A program made the translations under genes and the position numbers. A stretch of 64,000 nucleotides of DNA from Gemmatimonadaceae bacterium. Its GTDB lineage: Bacteria > Gemmatimonadota > Gemmatimonadetes > Gemmatimonadales > Gemmatimonadaceae. Positions 53,886-61,410 of the stretch are shown in pieces (the first letter of the stretch is position 1; every line of letters begins with the position of its first letter). The stretch lies in the NCBI GenBank assembly GCA_020851455.1, contig JADZCT010000045.1, positions 1 to 64,000 on the forward strand. The letters run 5' to 3'. The notes beneath the pieces were generated by a model. The model ran no database searches, had not been told where the DNA came from, and worked only from the letters and a program-made list of their open reading frames with translations.

Positions 53886-53902
53886 TCTCTGCAATTGACC
53901 GT

Positions 53903-53957
53903 GGGCGGTGGAGTTCGCCCCAACCCGTCGTCCCGCGACGACCAATGACTCCTGCGA
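53903..53957 (+). ncRNA. Fluoride riboswitch (crcB motif) aptamer
   Basis: The conserved crcB-motif parts appear in order. A P1-type hairpin, GGGCG-GTGGAGTT-CGCCC (53903-53920), contains the hallmark GGNGUUCGCC core. A short CAACCC linker follows. A 6-bp stem, GTCGTC with GACGAC (53926-53941), has a CCGC loop. The 3' segment is CAATGACTCCTGC, matching the invariant (U)AAUGACUCCU. The aptamer senses fluoride ions and sits directly before crcB, its usual gene. Its 3' segment is shared with the terminator stem, so ligand binding should favour read-through. Confidence 0.93.
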
Positions 53958-53998
53958 TGACCGGTACGTCCGGTTTCGCGGGAGTCTTTCTCTTTTTT
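53947..53998 (+). terminator. Intrinsic terminator of the fluoride riboswitch expression platform
   Basis: An 11-bp stem (53947-53957 with 53976-53986, one G-T pair) has an internal small hairpin (accgg-tacgt-ccggt) and is followed by TTTCTCTTTTTT (53987-53998). The 5' arm starts in the aptamer's conserved GACTCCT, so aptamer and terminator exclude each other. Confidence 0.9.
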
Positions 53999-54011
53999 GC
54001 GAGGATTCTTC

Positions 54012-54404
54012 ATGCTCTGGCTCGTGGCGATCGGCGGGGCGCTTGGCAGCGTTGCGCGCGTGACGGTGGGAGGGGTAGTCCAGAGGGCGGCCGCCACGAC
54101 GTTTCCATCTGGAACGCTCGTGGTCAACATTGCCGGCTGCCTGCTCGCCGGCTTCCTGATGCGGCTGTTCGCGGAAGGCGGCACGGTTCCGCCATCGGCG
54201 AGGGCTCTCCTCACGGCGGGGTTCTGCGGCGGGTTCACGACCTTTTCCAGCTTTTCGTACGAGACAATCGCGCTGCTCCAAAGCGGCGAATGGCGCGGCG
54301 CGGCGCTCAACGTTGGGCTGAGTCTCGGTGCATCACTCATGGCAACGGTGGCGGGGATGGCGCTCGCGCACCCGGTTGCGGCACTGGCACAGGGAAGCGC
54401 ATGA
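54012..54404 (+). CDS. crcB: Fluoride exporter CrcB/FluC
   Basis: 130 aa from ATG 54012, with a strong ribosome-binding site gagga (54001-54005). The family signatures are GGALGSVAR, TLVVNIAGC and GFCGGFTTFSSFSYE, and there are four transmembrane helices. Fluc channels expel fluoride as dual-topology dimers. The riboswitch and its terminator end 14 nt upstream, so expression should rise with fluoride. This is the single full-length copy in the window; no paralogous partner gene lies next to it. Confidence 0.95.
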   Translation: MLWLVAIGGALGSVARVTVGGVVQRAAATTFPSGTLVVNIAGCLLAGFLMRLFAEGGTVPPSARALLTAGFCGGFTTFSSFSYETIALLQSGEWRGAALNVGLSLGASLMATVAGMALAHPVAALAQGSA

Positions 54405-54409
54405 ACGAA

Positions 54410-54447
54410 GCGCGGGGGGCCGCCGAGTCCCGGCGTCCCCCCGCGCC
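54410..54447. terminator. Bidirectional hairpin between crcB and the SRP RNA gene
   Basis: A perfect 10-bp outer stem (54410-54419 with 54438-54447) and a 5-bp inner stem (54422-54426 with 54432-54436) lie 6 nt after the crcB stop and 3 nt from the 3' end of the SRP RNA. It could end transcription from both sides. Confidence 0.65.
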
Positions 54448-54450
54448 AAT

Positions 54451-54550
54451 GCTCCAGGCCTGACGAAGCAACGTGAGACACCACGTACCGTTGCTGCCTT
54501 TCGGCCCTGGCGGAGTTGGCGGGCTTACGCCCTCCGGGGCCTGGAGCACC
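54451..54550 (-). ncRNA. ffs: Signal recognition particle RNA (4.5S, small bacterial type)
   Basis: On the minus strand the ends pair (tgctccaggcc with ggcctggagca), and the middle carries the conserved SRP domain: GCCAGGGCCGAAAGGCAGCAACGG, here given as GCCAGGG-CCGAAAGG-CAGCAAC, with a GNRA tetraloop and the asymmetric AGCA-type loop that bind the Ffh M domain. About 100 nt long, as in other short bacterial SRP RNAs. A TATATT hexamer lies just upstream. The gene precedes dnaX on the same strand, as in Bacillus and many others. Confidence 0.92.
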
Positions 54551-54555
54551 GGCAA

Positions 54556-54561
54556 TATACC
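54556..54561 (-). promoter_or_regulatory. -10 element of the SRP RNA gene
   Basis: TATATT on the minus strand places the transcription start at about 54550, exactly where the terminal stem of the SRP RNA begins. No good -35 is visible. Confidence 0.55.
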
Positions 54562-54613
54562 GTCCCGCCGCAAACGGCGCTGTGCCGCGCCACGCGCTGG
54601 AAGGCTCCCGGCG

Positions 54614-55096
54614 CTACGGCCGCGTGGTGGGGCCCCAGAGGAGCCAATAGACGGTCGAGCCGGAGGTCAGCGTCGCCTGGCCTGCCAGTGCGCGCTGCAG
54701 TTCGGTACGCAGGTCCGGATCGTCCACCTCCGCACCCATCCCCATCGTCGCACCGGCGCCGGCCTGCCCCGGATCGCCGCCGGGCATGTCCGTCAGCCGC
54801 CAGTCGTACACCACCCCCGGCTCGGGATGGAATGACAGCCCGGGCGGGAGGTACACCTGCATTTCCGGCGGGATCACGCCAAGGCCGGGAGCGAGCGGCC
54901 AGCGAGCGCTGTCGCCGAGCACGTGGAAGGCGGCGCCCCGCACGACCTCGAGGTCAGCGACGATCCTTGCCGCGCGGCCCTTGAGCCGGAACTGGCTGAC
55001 TCGCGGGAGCGCGATGCGCGCTACGAGCCCGATGATCGTGATCACGATCATGATCTCGATGAGCGTGAAGCCGCGCGGCATCCGCGCTCTCGTCAT
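54614..55096 (-). CDS. Type IV pilin-like/type II secretion pseudopilin
   Basis: 160 aa from ATG 55096. A short positively charged leader ends at Gly9, followed by FTLIE, the prepilin peptidase site with Glu+5, and a hydrophobic helix (about residues 14-32). The rest is a GspG/H-like globular domain, with a Gly-rich segment near residues 105-125. Probably a minor pseudopilin or pilus-like assembly component. The start overlaps the stop of the upstream gene by 4 nt (ATGA), and no secretion machinery genes are near. Confidence 0.82.
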   Translation of the reverse strand: MTRARMPRGFTLIEIMIVITIIGLVARIALPRVSQFRLKGRAARIVADLEVVRGAAFHVLGDSARWPLAPGLGVIPPEMQVYLPPGLSFHPEPGVVYDWRLTDMPGGDPGQAGAGATMGMGAEVDDPDLRTELQRALAGQATLTSGSTVYWLLWGPTTRP

Positions 55097-55623
55097 GGAC
55101 GCCCGCCCAGCCCGGCTTCGAGGAAATCGCCGAGCAGCGTATTCGACCGGTACAGGAGACGAAGGCCGCGGGATTCGCCCCGGATCTCGTACGCCGTGCT
55201 GTCCGTAGCAGCGTACGTGAGCCCCGAATCGGCAACGCCGGCCTCCGACAGAGACTGCGGCAAGGCGCCCGCGTGGCCCCGGCGCCACTCTTCGACCTGC
55301 CCGGCCGCCGACGCAATGATCGTCCGCAGATCGCGCTCGACCTCTGCGGGCGTCCGGCTGTCGCCGGTTGACTTGTGGACTGGTGGGAAGATGGCCCACG
55401 CAGCGACGTTCGCCATGAGCAGGAGCGCGGCGAGAACCGGCACGAGACTGGAACGCTTTTCCGTGCGCTGCAGCGCCTCGCGCAGCTCCGCCTTGCTCTT
55501 CTTCTGCTCCTCGACGATCTGCCGGACGAGCGATCTCGTGTCGAGTGAGCCCGCGCCGGATGGCGGCACGCGGGACTGGCGCGGCGGAGGCCTCTGACCA
55601 TCCGGCTGCCTGGGCAATGGCAT
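55093..55623 (-). CDS. Single-pass membrane protein of unknown function
   Basis: 176 aa from ATG 55623, chosen because a TATATT hexamer (55637-55642) lies 13 nt upstream; the frame continues to TTG 55668. The cytoplasmic N-terminal part (Pro/Arg/Gln-rich, then a charged helix with EEQKKSKAELREAL) precedes one transmembrane helix at about 60-80. A periplasmic domain of about 95 residues follows. The 4-nt overlap with the pseudopilin gene suggests a joint role in assembly of a pilus- or secretion-like structure. Confidence 0.7.
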   Translation of the reverse strand: MPLPRQPDGQRPPPRQSRVPPSGAGSLDTRSLVRQIVEEQKKSKAELREALQRTEKRSSLVPVLAALLLMANVAAWAIFPPVHKSTGDSRTPAEVERDLRTIIASAAGQVEEWRRGHAGALPQSLSEAGVADSGLTYAATDSTAYEIRGESRGLRLLYRSNTLLGDFLEAGLGGRP

Positions 55624-55636
55624 GGAAGTGGATCGG

Positions 55637-55642
55637 AATATA
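55637..55642 (-). promoter_or_regulatory. -10-like hexamer of the membrane protein-pseudopilin pair
   Basis: TATATT on the minus strand lies 13 nt before ATG 55623 and would begin a separate transcript within the otherwise continuous minus-strand run. Confidence 0.35.
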
Positions 55643-55664
55643 CCGCCGTAACGCCGTCTGGAAC

Positions 55665-56099
55665 TCAATCTGCGATGCCGCGCCCTCGGATCGCCATCAT
55701 CGTTCCCTGCATCGCCAGGACCGGCCTGGCATCGTCGTTCTCGTCGAAGGCAAGTACCTCGCCACGAACCACCGTAATCGTACGGCCTGACCGCACGACG
55801 CGCCCCTGAGCGACGAACCGCCTCCCGGCAGCGGGCGCGAGCAGGTTCACCTTGAACTCGACGCTCAGCACGGCGGCATCCTCCGGCATCACGGAGAGCG
55901 CGGCGTAGCCGCAGGCGCTGTCGGCAATGGCAGCAGTCACCCCCGCGTGCAGGAACCCGTGCTGCTGGACCAGGTCGCTCCTGAACGGAAGCTCGACGTC
56001 CACCTCGCCGGTCTCGACGCGGGCCAGCCGGGCCCCGAGGAGCGCCATGAAGGCCTGGCGCGCAAAGCTCTTGCGGATCCGCCCGGCGTGGTCACTCAC
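55665..56099 (-). CDS. PaaI-family hotdog thioesterase
   Basis: 144 aa from GTG 56099, chosen because it overlaps the rhodanese stop by 4 nt (GTGA). The hotdog-fold motif QQHGFLHAGVTAAIADSACG and the strand SVEFKVNLLAPA are typical of PaaI-like acyl-CoA thioesterases. They cleave phenylacetyl- or other acyl-CoA thioesters. The substrate is not readable. Confidence 0.85.
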   Translation of the reverse strand: MSDHAGRIRKSFARQAFMALLGARLARVETGEVDVELPFRSDLVQQHGFLHAGVTAAIADSACGYAALSVMPEDAAVLSVEFKVNLLAPAAGRRFVAQGRVVRSGRTITVVRGEVLAFDENDDARPVLAMQGTMMAIRGRGIAD

Positions 56100-56464
56100 A
56101 GATCCACCGGGTAGCCGGCCTCGTTCCACGCGCGCCACCCGCCGGCCATGGAAGCGACATTGGTATAGCCCATGGCGGCGAGCGCGGCGGCCGCGAGCAC
56201 GCTCCGGTATCCGCCGCCGCAGTAGAGGACGACCTCCGTTGCCTTCTCCGGAATCCGCGCCTCGATGTCACGCTCGATGATTCCCTTACCGATGTGCTCG
56301 GCGCCGGTAACGTGCCCCAGCGCCCATTCACGATCCTCGCGCACGTCCACGAGAACGAGGCTTGCCCCGTTGCCCAGGCTGGCGTTCACGTAATGGACCG
56401 TCACTTCCCGCACTCCAGTCCGGGCGGCGTCCACGATCTTGAGGAATCCCTGGGAATGATCCAT
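56096..56464 (-). CDS. Rhodanese-like single-domain protein
   Basis: 122 aa from ATG 56464. Rhodanese fold with VDVREDREWALGHVTGAEHI and the active-site loop YCGGGYRS, in which the cysteine is intact. Probably a sulfurtransferase that carries a persulfide. It overlaps both neighbours by 4 nt: the stop of the threonine aldolase gene and the start of the thioesterase gene. Confidence 0.87.
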   Translation of the reverse strand: MDHSQGFLKIVDAARTGVREVTVHYVNASLGNGASLVLVDVREDREWALGHVTGAEHIGKGIIERDIEARIPEKATEVVLYCGGGYRSVLAAAALAAMGYTNVASMAGGWRAWNEAGYPVDL

Positions 56465-57504
56465 CAGGCAGTCGGCCTCTGGCGTTGAATGGCGTTGATG
56501 ACGTCGCGTACGGCGACCGCGGCGCGTTCGGCGTCGGCGGCCGCGACGTCGAGGTGTGTCACGGCCCGGATTCGCGTTGCATCCCAGGGCACGATCCCGA
56601 CGCCTCGCTCGCTGGCGGCGCGCTCGACGTCGCCGGGCCGCACGCCGGCTGGCAGCGTCACCATTACGATGTTGGTATCGGGTGGCACCACCGAGGCGCC
56701 ATTCGCCTCGGCAACGATGGAGGCAAACCGGGCGGCGGCGGCGTGGTCGTCGGCGAGCCTGCCAATGTTGTGCTCGATGCCGTACAGGCATGCCGCGGCC
56801 AGCACTCCCGACTGCCGCATCCCTCCGCCGAAGCGCCGCCGGGCGTCGCGGGCCTCGTCAATGAGCGCGCGCCGGCCGGCGAGGGCGGCCCCGACCGGCG
56901 CGCCAAGCCCCTTGCTGAACGAGACCATCGTCAGGTCGGCCGCGCGCGCGAATGACGCGAGCGGCGTCCCGGTGGCAACGTGGGCGTTCCACAGCCGCGC
57001 GCCATCGAGGAACACGCCAAGCCCGAACGCGCGAGCGGCGCTTGCGATCGCATCGAGCTCCGCCGCGGGCGTGACGACCCCTCCGCCGGAGTTGTGGGTG
57101 TTCTCGATGCAGAGGAGCGACGCCTGCGGAAGGTGCGGGCTGGACGGCCGCACCGCCGCGCGGAAGGTATCGAGCGTGGGTCGCGCCGCACCACGCATGA
57201 GCCGCGGCTGCATCCCCGAGAGCATCGCCGCCGCGCACTTCTCACGGTCAACGACATGCGCCTCCTCGTGCGCGATGAACTCCGTCCCCGGCCGGCCGAG
57301 CGTCATCAATGCCGACTGGTTCGCCATCGTTCCGCTCGGGAAGAAGAGCGCGGCATCGCACCCGAGCAGTTCCGCAACCCGCGCCTCGAGCCGGCGGACG
57401 GTCGGGTCGCCATCGAGCACGTCGTCGCCAACTTCGGCGTCGGCGATGGCGCGCCTCATCGCGGCCGAAGGCCGCGTAACGGTGTCGGATCGGAGGTCAA
57501 TCAC
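56464..57504 (-). CDS. ltaE: Low-specificity L-threonine aldolase
   Basis: 346 aa from GTG 57504. Family landmarks are IDLRSDTVTRPS at the start, the PLP-binding lysine in TMVSFSKGLGAPVGA, and ENTHNSGGG. It splits L-threonine or L-allo-threonine into glycine and acetaldehyde. A CATCTT hexamer ends 6 nt before the GTG, a weak case of the leaderless pattern. It overlaps the rhodanese start by 4 nt. Confidence 0.9.
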   Translation of the reverse strand: MIDLRSDTVTRPSAAMRRAIADAEVGDDVLDGDPTVRRLEARVAELLGCDAALFFPSGTMANQSALMTLGRPGTEFIAHEEAHVVDREKCAAAMLSGMQPRLMRGAARPTLDTFRAAVRPSSPHLPQASLLCIENTHNSGGGVVTPAAELDAIASAARAFGLGVFLDGARLWNAHVATGTPLASFARAADLTMVSFSKGLGAPVGAALAGRRALIDEARDARRRFGGGMRQSGVLAAACLYGIEHNIGRLADDHAAAARFASIVAEANGASVVPPDTNIVMVTLPAGVRPGDVERAASERGVGIVPWDATRIRAVTHLDVAAADAERAAVAVRDVINAIQRQRPTA

Positions 57505-57577
57505 GACTTCAAGATGGCGGGAAGCCGGCCCGCGGTGAAGCGCGGAGGGCTTCCGGCGGCCCCGACTTGCCACGCGC

Positions 57578-58405
57578 TCAGCGGCGGGCCGGCCGCATCT
57601 CCTCGGCCACCTGCGATGCAGCGCCGCCGACGATCACTATCAGGGCGGCGTAGTACACCCAGAACACCACCACGATAAGTGTCGCGAGCACGCCGGTGTA
57701 GAGCGTCGCCGGATTCCAGCGATGGACGACGAGCGCGAACGCCCAGCGGGCAAGCTCGAACATCGCCGCGCTGACAGCCGCGCCGGCCAGCGCCTGCTGC
57801 CAGCGCACGGAGCGGTTCGGCACGAACTTGTACACGGCGAAAAAGATCGCCACGAGCAGCACGATGGTGATGATCCGGCCGGCGAGGTACGTGACCGGCC
57901 GCATGAGGGCATCGGCGTGCAGGCCCAGGTCAGCGAGCAGCGCGACTCCCCGGGTTCGCGCGAGGGCAATGTAGGCAGAGGCGATGATGTAAGTGACCGC
58001 CAGCGCAGTGGCAGCCAGCGTCAGGGCGAGGTCGTGCAGCTTGCCGAGGATGAGGCCGCGACCCTTGGTCACCGCGAATACGCGGTTGAACACGGCCCTC
58101 ATCGAGCCGAACAGCCGCGTCGAGAACCACAGGAAGCCGACGGCGCCCACCAGCCCCGCCGTTCCGCGCGTTCGCGCTATGTCGCGGAGCAGCGGGTCAA
58201 CCAGCGAATGCGAAGAGTCGCCAGCCATGGGGAACAGGTCGCGTATGAACCTGGCGACTTCGGTGTTTGCCGCCGCCGATGAAGTGCCCAGCGCGTAACC
58301 CAGTCCGGAGGCAAGCAGTAGAAAAAAAGGCACGCCGGCGAGGAGTATGTTGAACGCCACCCCGCCGGCGAGAAAGAGGACGTCGTCGTCCCCGACCTTC
58401 CGCAT
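57578..58405 (-). CDS. YihY/BrkB-family (UPF0761) membrane protein
   Basis: 275 aa with six transmembrane helices. Family features are LFLAGGVAFNILLAGVPFF, FLWFSTRLFGSMRAVFNRVF and WNPATLYTGVLATLIVVVFWVYYAALIVIVGG. The family is widespread but its biochemical role is unsettled; an old annotation as ribonuclease BN was wrong. It lies 40 nt downstream of the coiled-coil lipoprotein gene. Confidence 0.85.
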   Translation of the reverse strand: MRKVGDDDVLFLAGGVAFNILLAGVPFFLLLASGLGYALGTSSAAANTEVARFIRDLFPMAGDSSHSLVDPLLRDIARTRGTAGLVGAVGFLWFSTRLFGSMRAVFNRVFAVTKGRGLILGKLHDLALTLAATALAVTYIIASAYIALARTRGVALLADLGLHADALMRPVTYLAGRIITIVLLVAIFFAVYKFVPNRSVRWQQALAGAAVSAAMFELARWAFALVVHRWNPATLYTGVLATLIVVVFWVYYAALIVIVGGAASQVAEEMRPARR

Positions 58406-58445
58406 GAAGCGCCGGCCGAACTCGGCAACGGCCGGACGCGACAGC

Positions 58446-59354
58446 TTACTGCTCCATGATGATGAGGAACTTAGACGGCGCCCAGAATTTCACGGCGTCG
58501 GTGATCTTCAGGCCACCCTTGATGCGGTTCGACTTGTCGGGCATGGTCTCGAGCGCGGCGACGTCCTGCCGCGAGATGATCTTGTAGGCCTTGTCCGGGT
58601 TGGGGAACGCGATCTGCATCACCTCGGTGCGGTCCACGGCGGTGAACGAGGCCGGATCGAGCGTGGCTGCGGGCACCGCCGTCTTCCCAAGGCCGAAGAG
58701 CCCACCCTGCTTGGCGATGATTCCCTTCCTGAAGAGCTCGTCCTCGGTTCCGATCACGTAGTAGACGGTGTTCTTCTCCGTCGTCAGCGCCGCCTTCTCC
58801 TCGGTGAGGGCCGTCTTCTCCTGGGTGAGGGTCGCCTTGTCCTGCTTCAGGGCCGTGTTCTCGACGGTAAGGGCGTTCACCTGTTCGGTGAGCGATGCGA
58901 TCTCTGCCTTCTGGTTGTCCACGATCACCTGGAACGAGGCGATGGTAGAGTCGTAGCCGGCAAGCTGGGCCGCGAGCGCCGCATTGCCGGCGGTCAGATC
59001 ACGCACACGGTTGCGGCTGGCCGTGAGCCGCGACTCGCTCTCGTTGAGGCGCGCCGCAAGCTCGGCAACGCGGGTCTTGATCGCCTCGCGCTGCTGCGCT
59101 GGCGTCAGGTTGCTCTCCATCTCGCCTGGCTGACCCTGCACCGGCTTGCCGGCTGCGCGACTGCGAACCTTGGCGAGCTCGGTGTTGATGTCGGCGATGA
59201 ACTGCGAAGTGGCGGTCACGTCCTTGAGGAGTGAATCCTTCTGTGCCGAAATCTGCTGCACCTGCGCCAGCGTCTCTTCCAGTTGCTTCTTCGAGCCGTC
59301 ACACGCCGCGAGCGCGAGGGCGCCAGCGGCGAGGACGATGATCCTGCGGGTCAT
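58446..59354 (-). CDS. Coiled-coil lipoprotein, unknown function
   Basis: 302 aa from ATG 59354, with AAGGAG 8 nt upstream as ribosome-binding site. The lipobox is LALAAC (about Cys18). A long coiled coil covers about residues 20-200, ending in heptads with regular Thr-Leu-Glu-Lys spacing (LTQEKTALTEEKAALTTEK). A small C-terminal domain of about 95 residues follows. It is a candidate outer-membrane spacer or scaffold. No family is recognised. Confidence 0.8.
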   Translation of the reverse strand: MTRRIIVLAAGALALAACDGSKKQLEETLAQVQQISAQKDSLLKDVTATSQFIADINTELAKVRSRAAGKPVQGQPGEMESNLTPAQQREAIKTRVAELAARLNESESRLTASRNRVRDLTAGNAALAAQLAGYDSTIASFQVIVDNQKAEIASLTEQVNALTVENTALKQDKATLTQEKTALTEEKAALTTEKNTVYYVIGTEDELFRKGIIAKQGGLFGLGKTAVPAATLDPASFTAVDRTEVMQIAFPNPDKAYKIISRQDVAALETMPDKSNRIKGGLKITDAVKFWAPSKFLIIMEQ

Positions 59355-59382
59355 ACCAAGAACTCCTTGCAAGAGGGGCGCC

Positions 59383-60816
59383 TCACTCACCAGCGTCGGG
59401 ATCATCCGGCGCGGCCTGCACGGCCTGCGCGCCCCCCGACGGAGCCGGCCGGCGCTCGGCCAGCGGTCGCACGTGGCGCTCGACGGCGGCGGCAGTTCCG
59501 CCGACCGCGAGCTGCGTGAACAGGAAACGGAACTTCTCCTCCAGCGCGCCGCCAATCGCGGTGCGCGCCTCCTCGCCCAGATCCCACAACTGCCGCTTGA
59601 ACGGGCCAAGCGCCTTCTTGCGGGTCTTGTAGTAGAACTGCTCGTCCGAGTCGCTGGGCTTGCGCTCCTCGGCCGCATTCGACCGCAGCCATGCGTACAT
59701 CTCGTCGCGCACGCCGCCCGGCAGACCTTCGTAGAGCATGTTCTGGAAACCAGTCGCCAGGTGGATCTCCGCCGTTTCGCACTTCGGAAAGTTGTTGAAC
59801 GCGGCATCGGGCAGCGTGGAAGCGCCATGCTGCACGGCGCCGGCGAGCCCGTACTCCCTGCGCGCAACCTCGCCCAGTTCCCGGAGCGTGTTGAAGTCGA
59901 GCTTCACGTCCGCGATCGAGCCGTCCGGCAGCACTACGCCGCCGTGAGAAGTCCCGCTCTGAACGCTGATCTTCGAAAGCCCGGCCATTCCGTTCGCCTG
60001 TGATCCGAGTACCCGGTTGTACCCCGCCATGAAGGCCCTGAGTTCCGCTACCGTGGAGTTTGCCGTGCCCACCTCGCCGATTTCGCCGCCCAGCGAGATG
60101 GTCACGCCCTTCGGTTCGAGCGCGCGCACGTGCCGCGTTATGTCAACGCCGACCTCGTAGTTGAGCCGCTGCTGGTCGTCGAGCGCAGCGTGCGAGAGGT
60201 CAACGAGCGTCGAGGTGTCAATGTCAATGTTGAAGAACCCGGCGGCGACGGCCTCCGTCGCCAGAAGTTTGACGCTATCCACCTCCGCGGCAGGATTGGC
60301 CGCGTACTTCTTTGCGTTCACCTGGAAGTGGTCGCCCTGGATGAAGACGGGACCGCGGAATCCCTCGCGGAGCGCCGCCGCAAGCATCACCGCCGTATAC
60401 TCGGCCGGGCGCTGGTCCGTGTAGGCGATCTCGGACCGGGCAATCTCGAGGATGAAGGCGCCTGCCTCCATCTGTTTCGCGACGCGGAAGATCGCGCGCG
60501 CCGTGTCGTACGCCATGCCGCGCACGTTGATTGCGGGAACCGTGAAACCGCGGACCTCGCCGCGGCCGCGGGCGATGTAGAGGTCGTGGATGGAAGCGGA
60601 GCACACCCCCACGGCCTGGCCGAGCTCCCAGATGAGCCAGCGCGCCGCCTCGCGCACCGCTGCCTCACCAAAGACCGCCTCGCGGACGAGTGCGTCCATG
60701 CGGGATGTGGACAGGGCCGATTGATCGGCGACGGTCACGGCGTTGCCGGCGACCGAAACAGCCTTGCCGAACGCCGACGCGAGCCGGGATCCGGGGGAAT
60801 CAGCGGTGTTAGTCAT
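59383..60816 (-). CDS. Class II fructose-bisphosphate-type aldolase
   Basis: 477 aa from ATG 60816 (GTG 60825 is also possible). Zn-dependent aldolase motifs are visible: GDHFQV, DIDTSTLVDLSH, GGEIGEVG and AVQHGASTLPD. At about 480 aa it is longer than the common E. coli-type enzyme (about 360); extra sequence lies at the N-terminus (residues 1-85) and C-terminus (a tail rich in Ala, Pro and Asp). It probably splits fructose- or tagatose-1,6-bisphosphate. pgi and pyk lie upstream on the same strand. Confidence 0.82.
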   Translation of the reverse strand: MTNTADSPGSRLASAFGKAVSVAGNAVTVADQSALSTSRMDALVREAVFGEAAVREAARWLIWELGQAVGVCSASIHDLYIARGRGEVRGFTVPAINVRGMAYDTARAIFRVAKQMEAGAFILEIARSEIAYTDQRPAEYTAVMLAAALREGFRGPVFIQGDHFQVNAKKYAANPAAEVDSVKLLATEAVAAGFFNIDIDTSTLVDLSHAALDDQQRLNYEVGVDITRHVRALEPKGVTISLGGEIGEVGTANSTVAELRAFMAGYNRVLGSQANGMAGLSKISVQSGTSHGGVVLPDGSIADVKLDFNTLRELGEVARREYGLAGAVQHGASTLPDAAFNNFPKCETAEIHLATGFQNMLYEGLPGGVRDEMYAWLRSNAAEERKPSDSDEQFYYKTRKKALGPFKRQLWDLGEEARTAIGGALEEKFRFLFTQLAVGGTAAAVERHVRPLAERRPAPSGGAQAVQAAPDDPDAGE

Positions 60817-60885
60817 GGGCGTCACGGATATGCGGTGGCCGACTGCCCCGGCCTCGCGTTGCGACCGGTGCAGCCGGTTAAGATG

Positions 60886-60905
60886 CTCCGCCCGGACGGG
60901 CGGGG
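60886..60905 (-). terminator. Hairpin between the HPF-like and aldolase genes
   Basis: An 8-bp stem (60886-60893 with 60898-60905, one G-T pair) with a 4-nt GGAC loop lies 11 nt after the HPF-like stop. The tail ATCTTAACC is only weakly T-rich. Confidence 0.4.
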
Positions 60906-60915
60906 CAACGGAACC

Positions 60916-61365
60916 CTACCTGGAGCGCGCGCTTGTCTTCTGCGCGGCTACGACCGGCTTGCGTCGCCTCTTGTCAATGGTCTTGCGGAGCAGGCGTTCT
61001 ACAGCGCGGAGCGCGCCCTGAAACGCCGATCTCACGTCCGCAGCCGACGCCACGGCGGCAACGGCACCCATGCCGGGCATTCGCGCTGTAATCGTGATCT
61101 CCGCCTCCGCTGATCCCTTCGCAGGCGTCTTGGAGCTGAGCGCCACGTCGAGCCGGTCAATGCGCCAGGAGTACTTGCCAAGCTTCTGGCCAAGGCGGAG
61201 CTGGATACTGGCCGCGGTTGCTGTTCCGTCACGATCCACGGCTCCGCGGATCACGACCGGCGTGGTGGCTGTGTCGGTACGTCCGCGCACGGCGCGCGGC
61301 GTGGCGTGTGTCTTTGCGCCCATTGGAGTGCGGGCGGCGCGGGAACGGGGGGTTCGCTTGGGCAT
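60916..61365 (-). CDS. HPF/RaiA-related (S30EA-like) protein
   Basis: 149 aa. After a basic, disordered N-terminus (about 35 residues, Arg/Pro/Thr-rich) a beta-alpha-beta-beta-alpha domain matches the ribosome-hibernation fold: VVIRGAVDRDG, IQLRLGQKLGKYSWRIDRLDVALSS, AEAEITITARMP, and a final helix GALRAVERLLRKTIDKRRRK. Ribosome-associated hibernation or stress function is inferred. It is not the long form because the C-terminal dimerisation domain is absent. Confidence 0.7.
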   Translation of the reverse strand: MPKRTPRSRAARTPMGAKTHATPRAVRGRTDTATTPVVIRGAVDRDGTATAASIQLRLGQKLGKYSWRIDRLDVALSSKTPAKGSAEAEITITARMPGMGAVAAVASAADVRSAFQGALRAVERLLRKTIDKRRRKPVVAAQKTSARSR

Positions 61366-61371
61366 GGCCGA

Positions 61372-61377
61372 AAGATA
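61372..61377 (-). promoter_or_regulatory. -10-like hexamer of the HPF-like gene
   Basis: TATCTT on the minus strand ends 6 nt before ATG 61365, predicting a leaderless transcript. Confidence 0.45.
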
Positions 61378-61410
61378 CTCAACCCAACCGGACGTTGACC
61401 TTCGGTTGAG

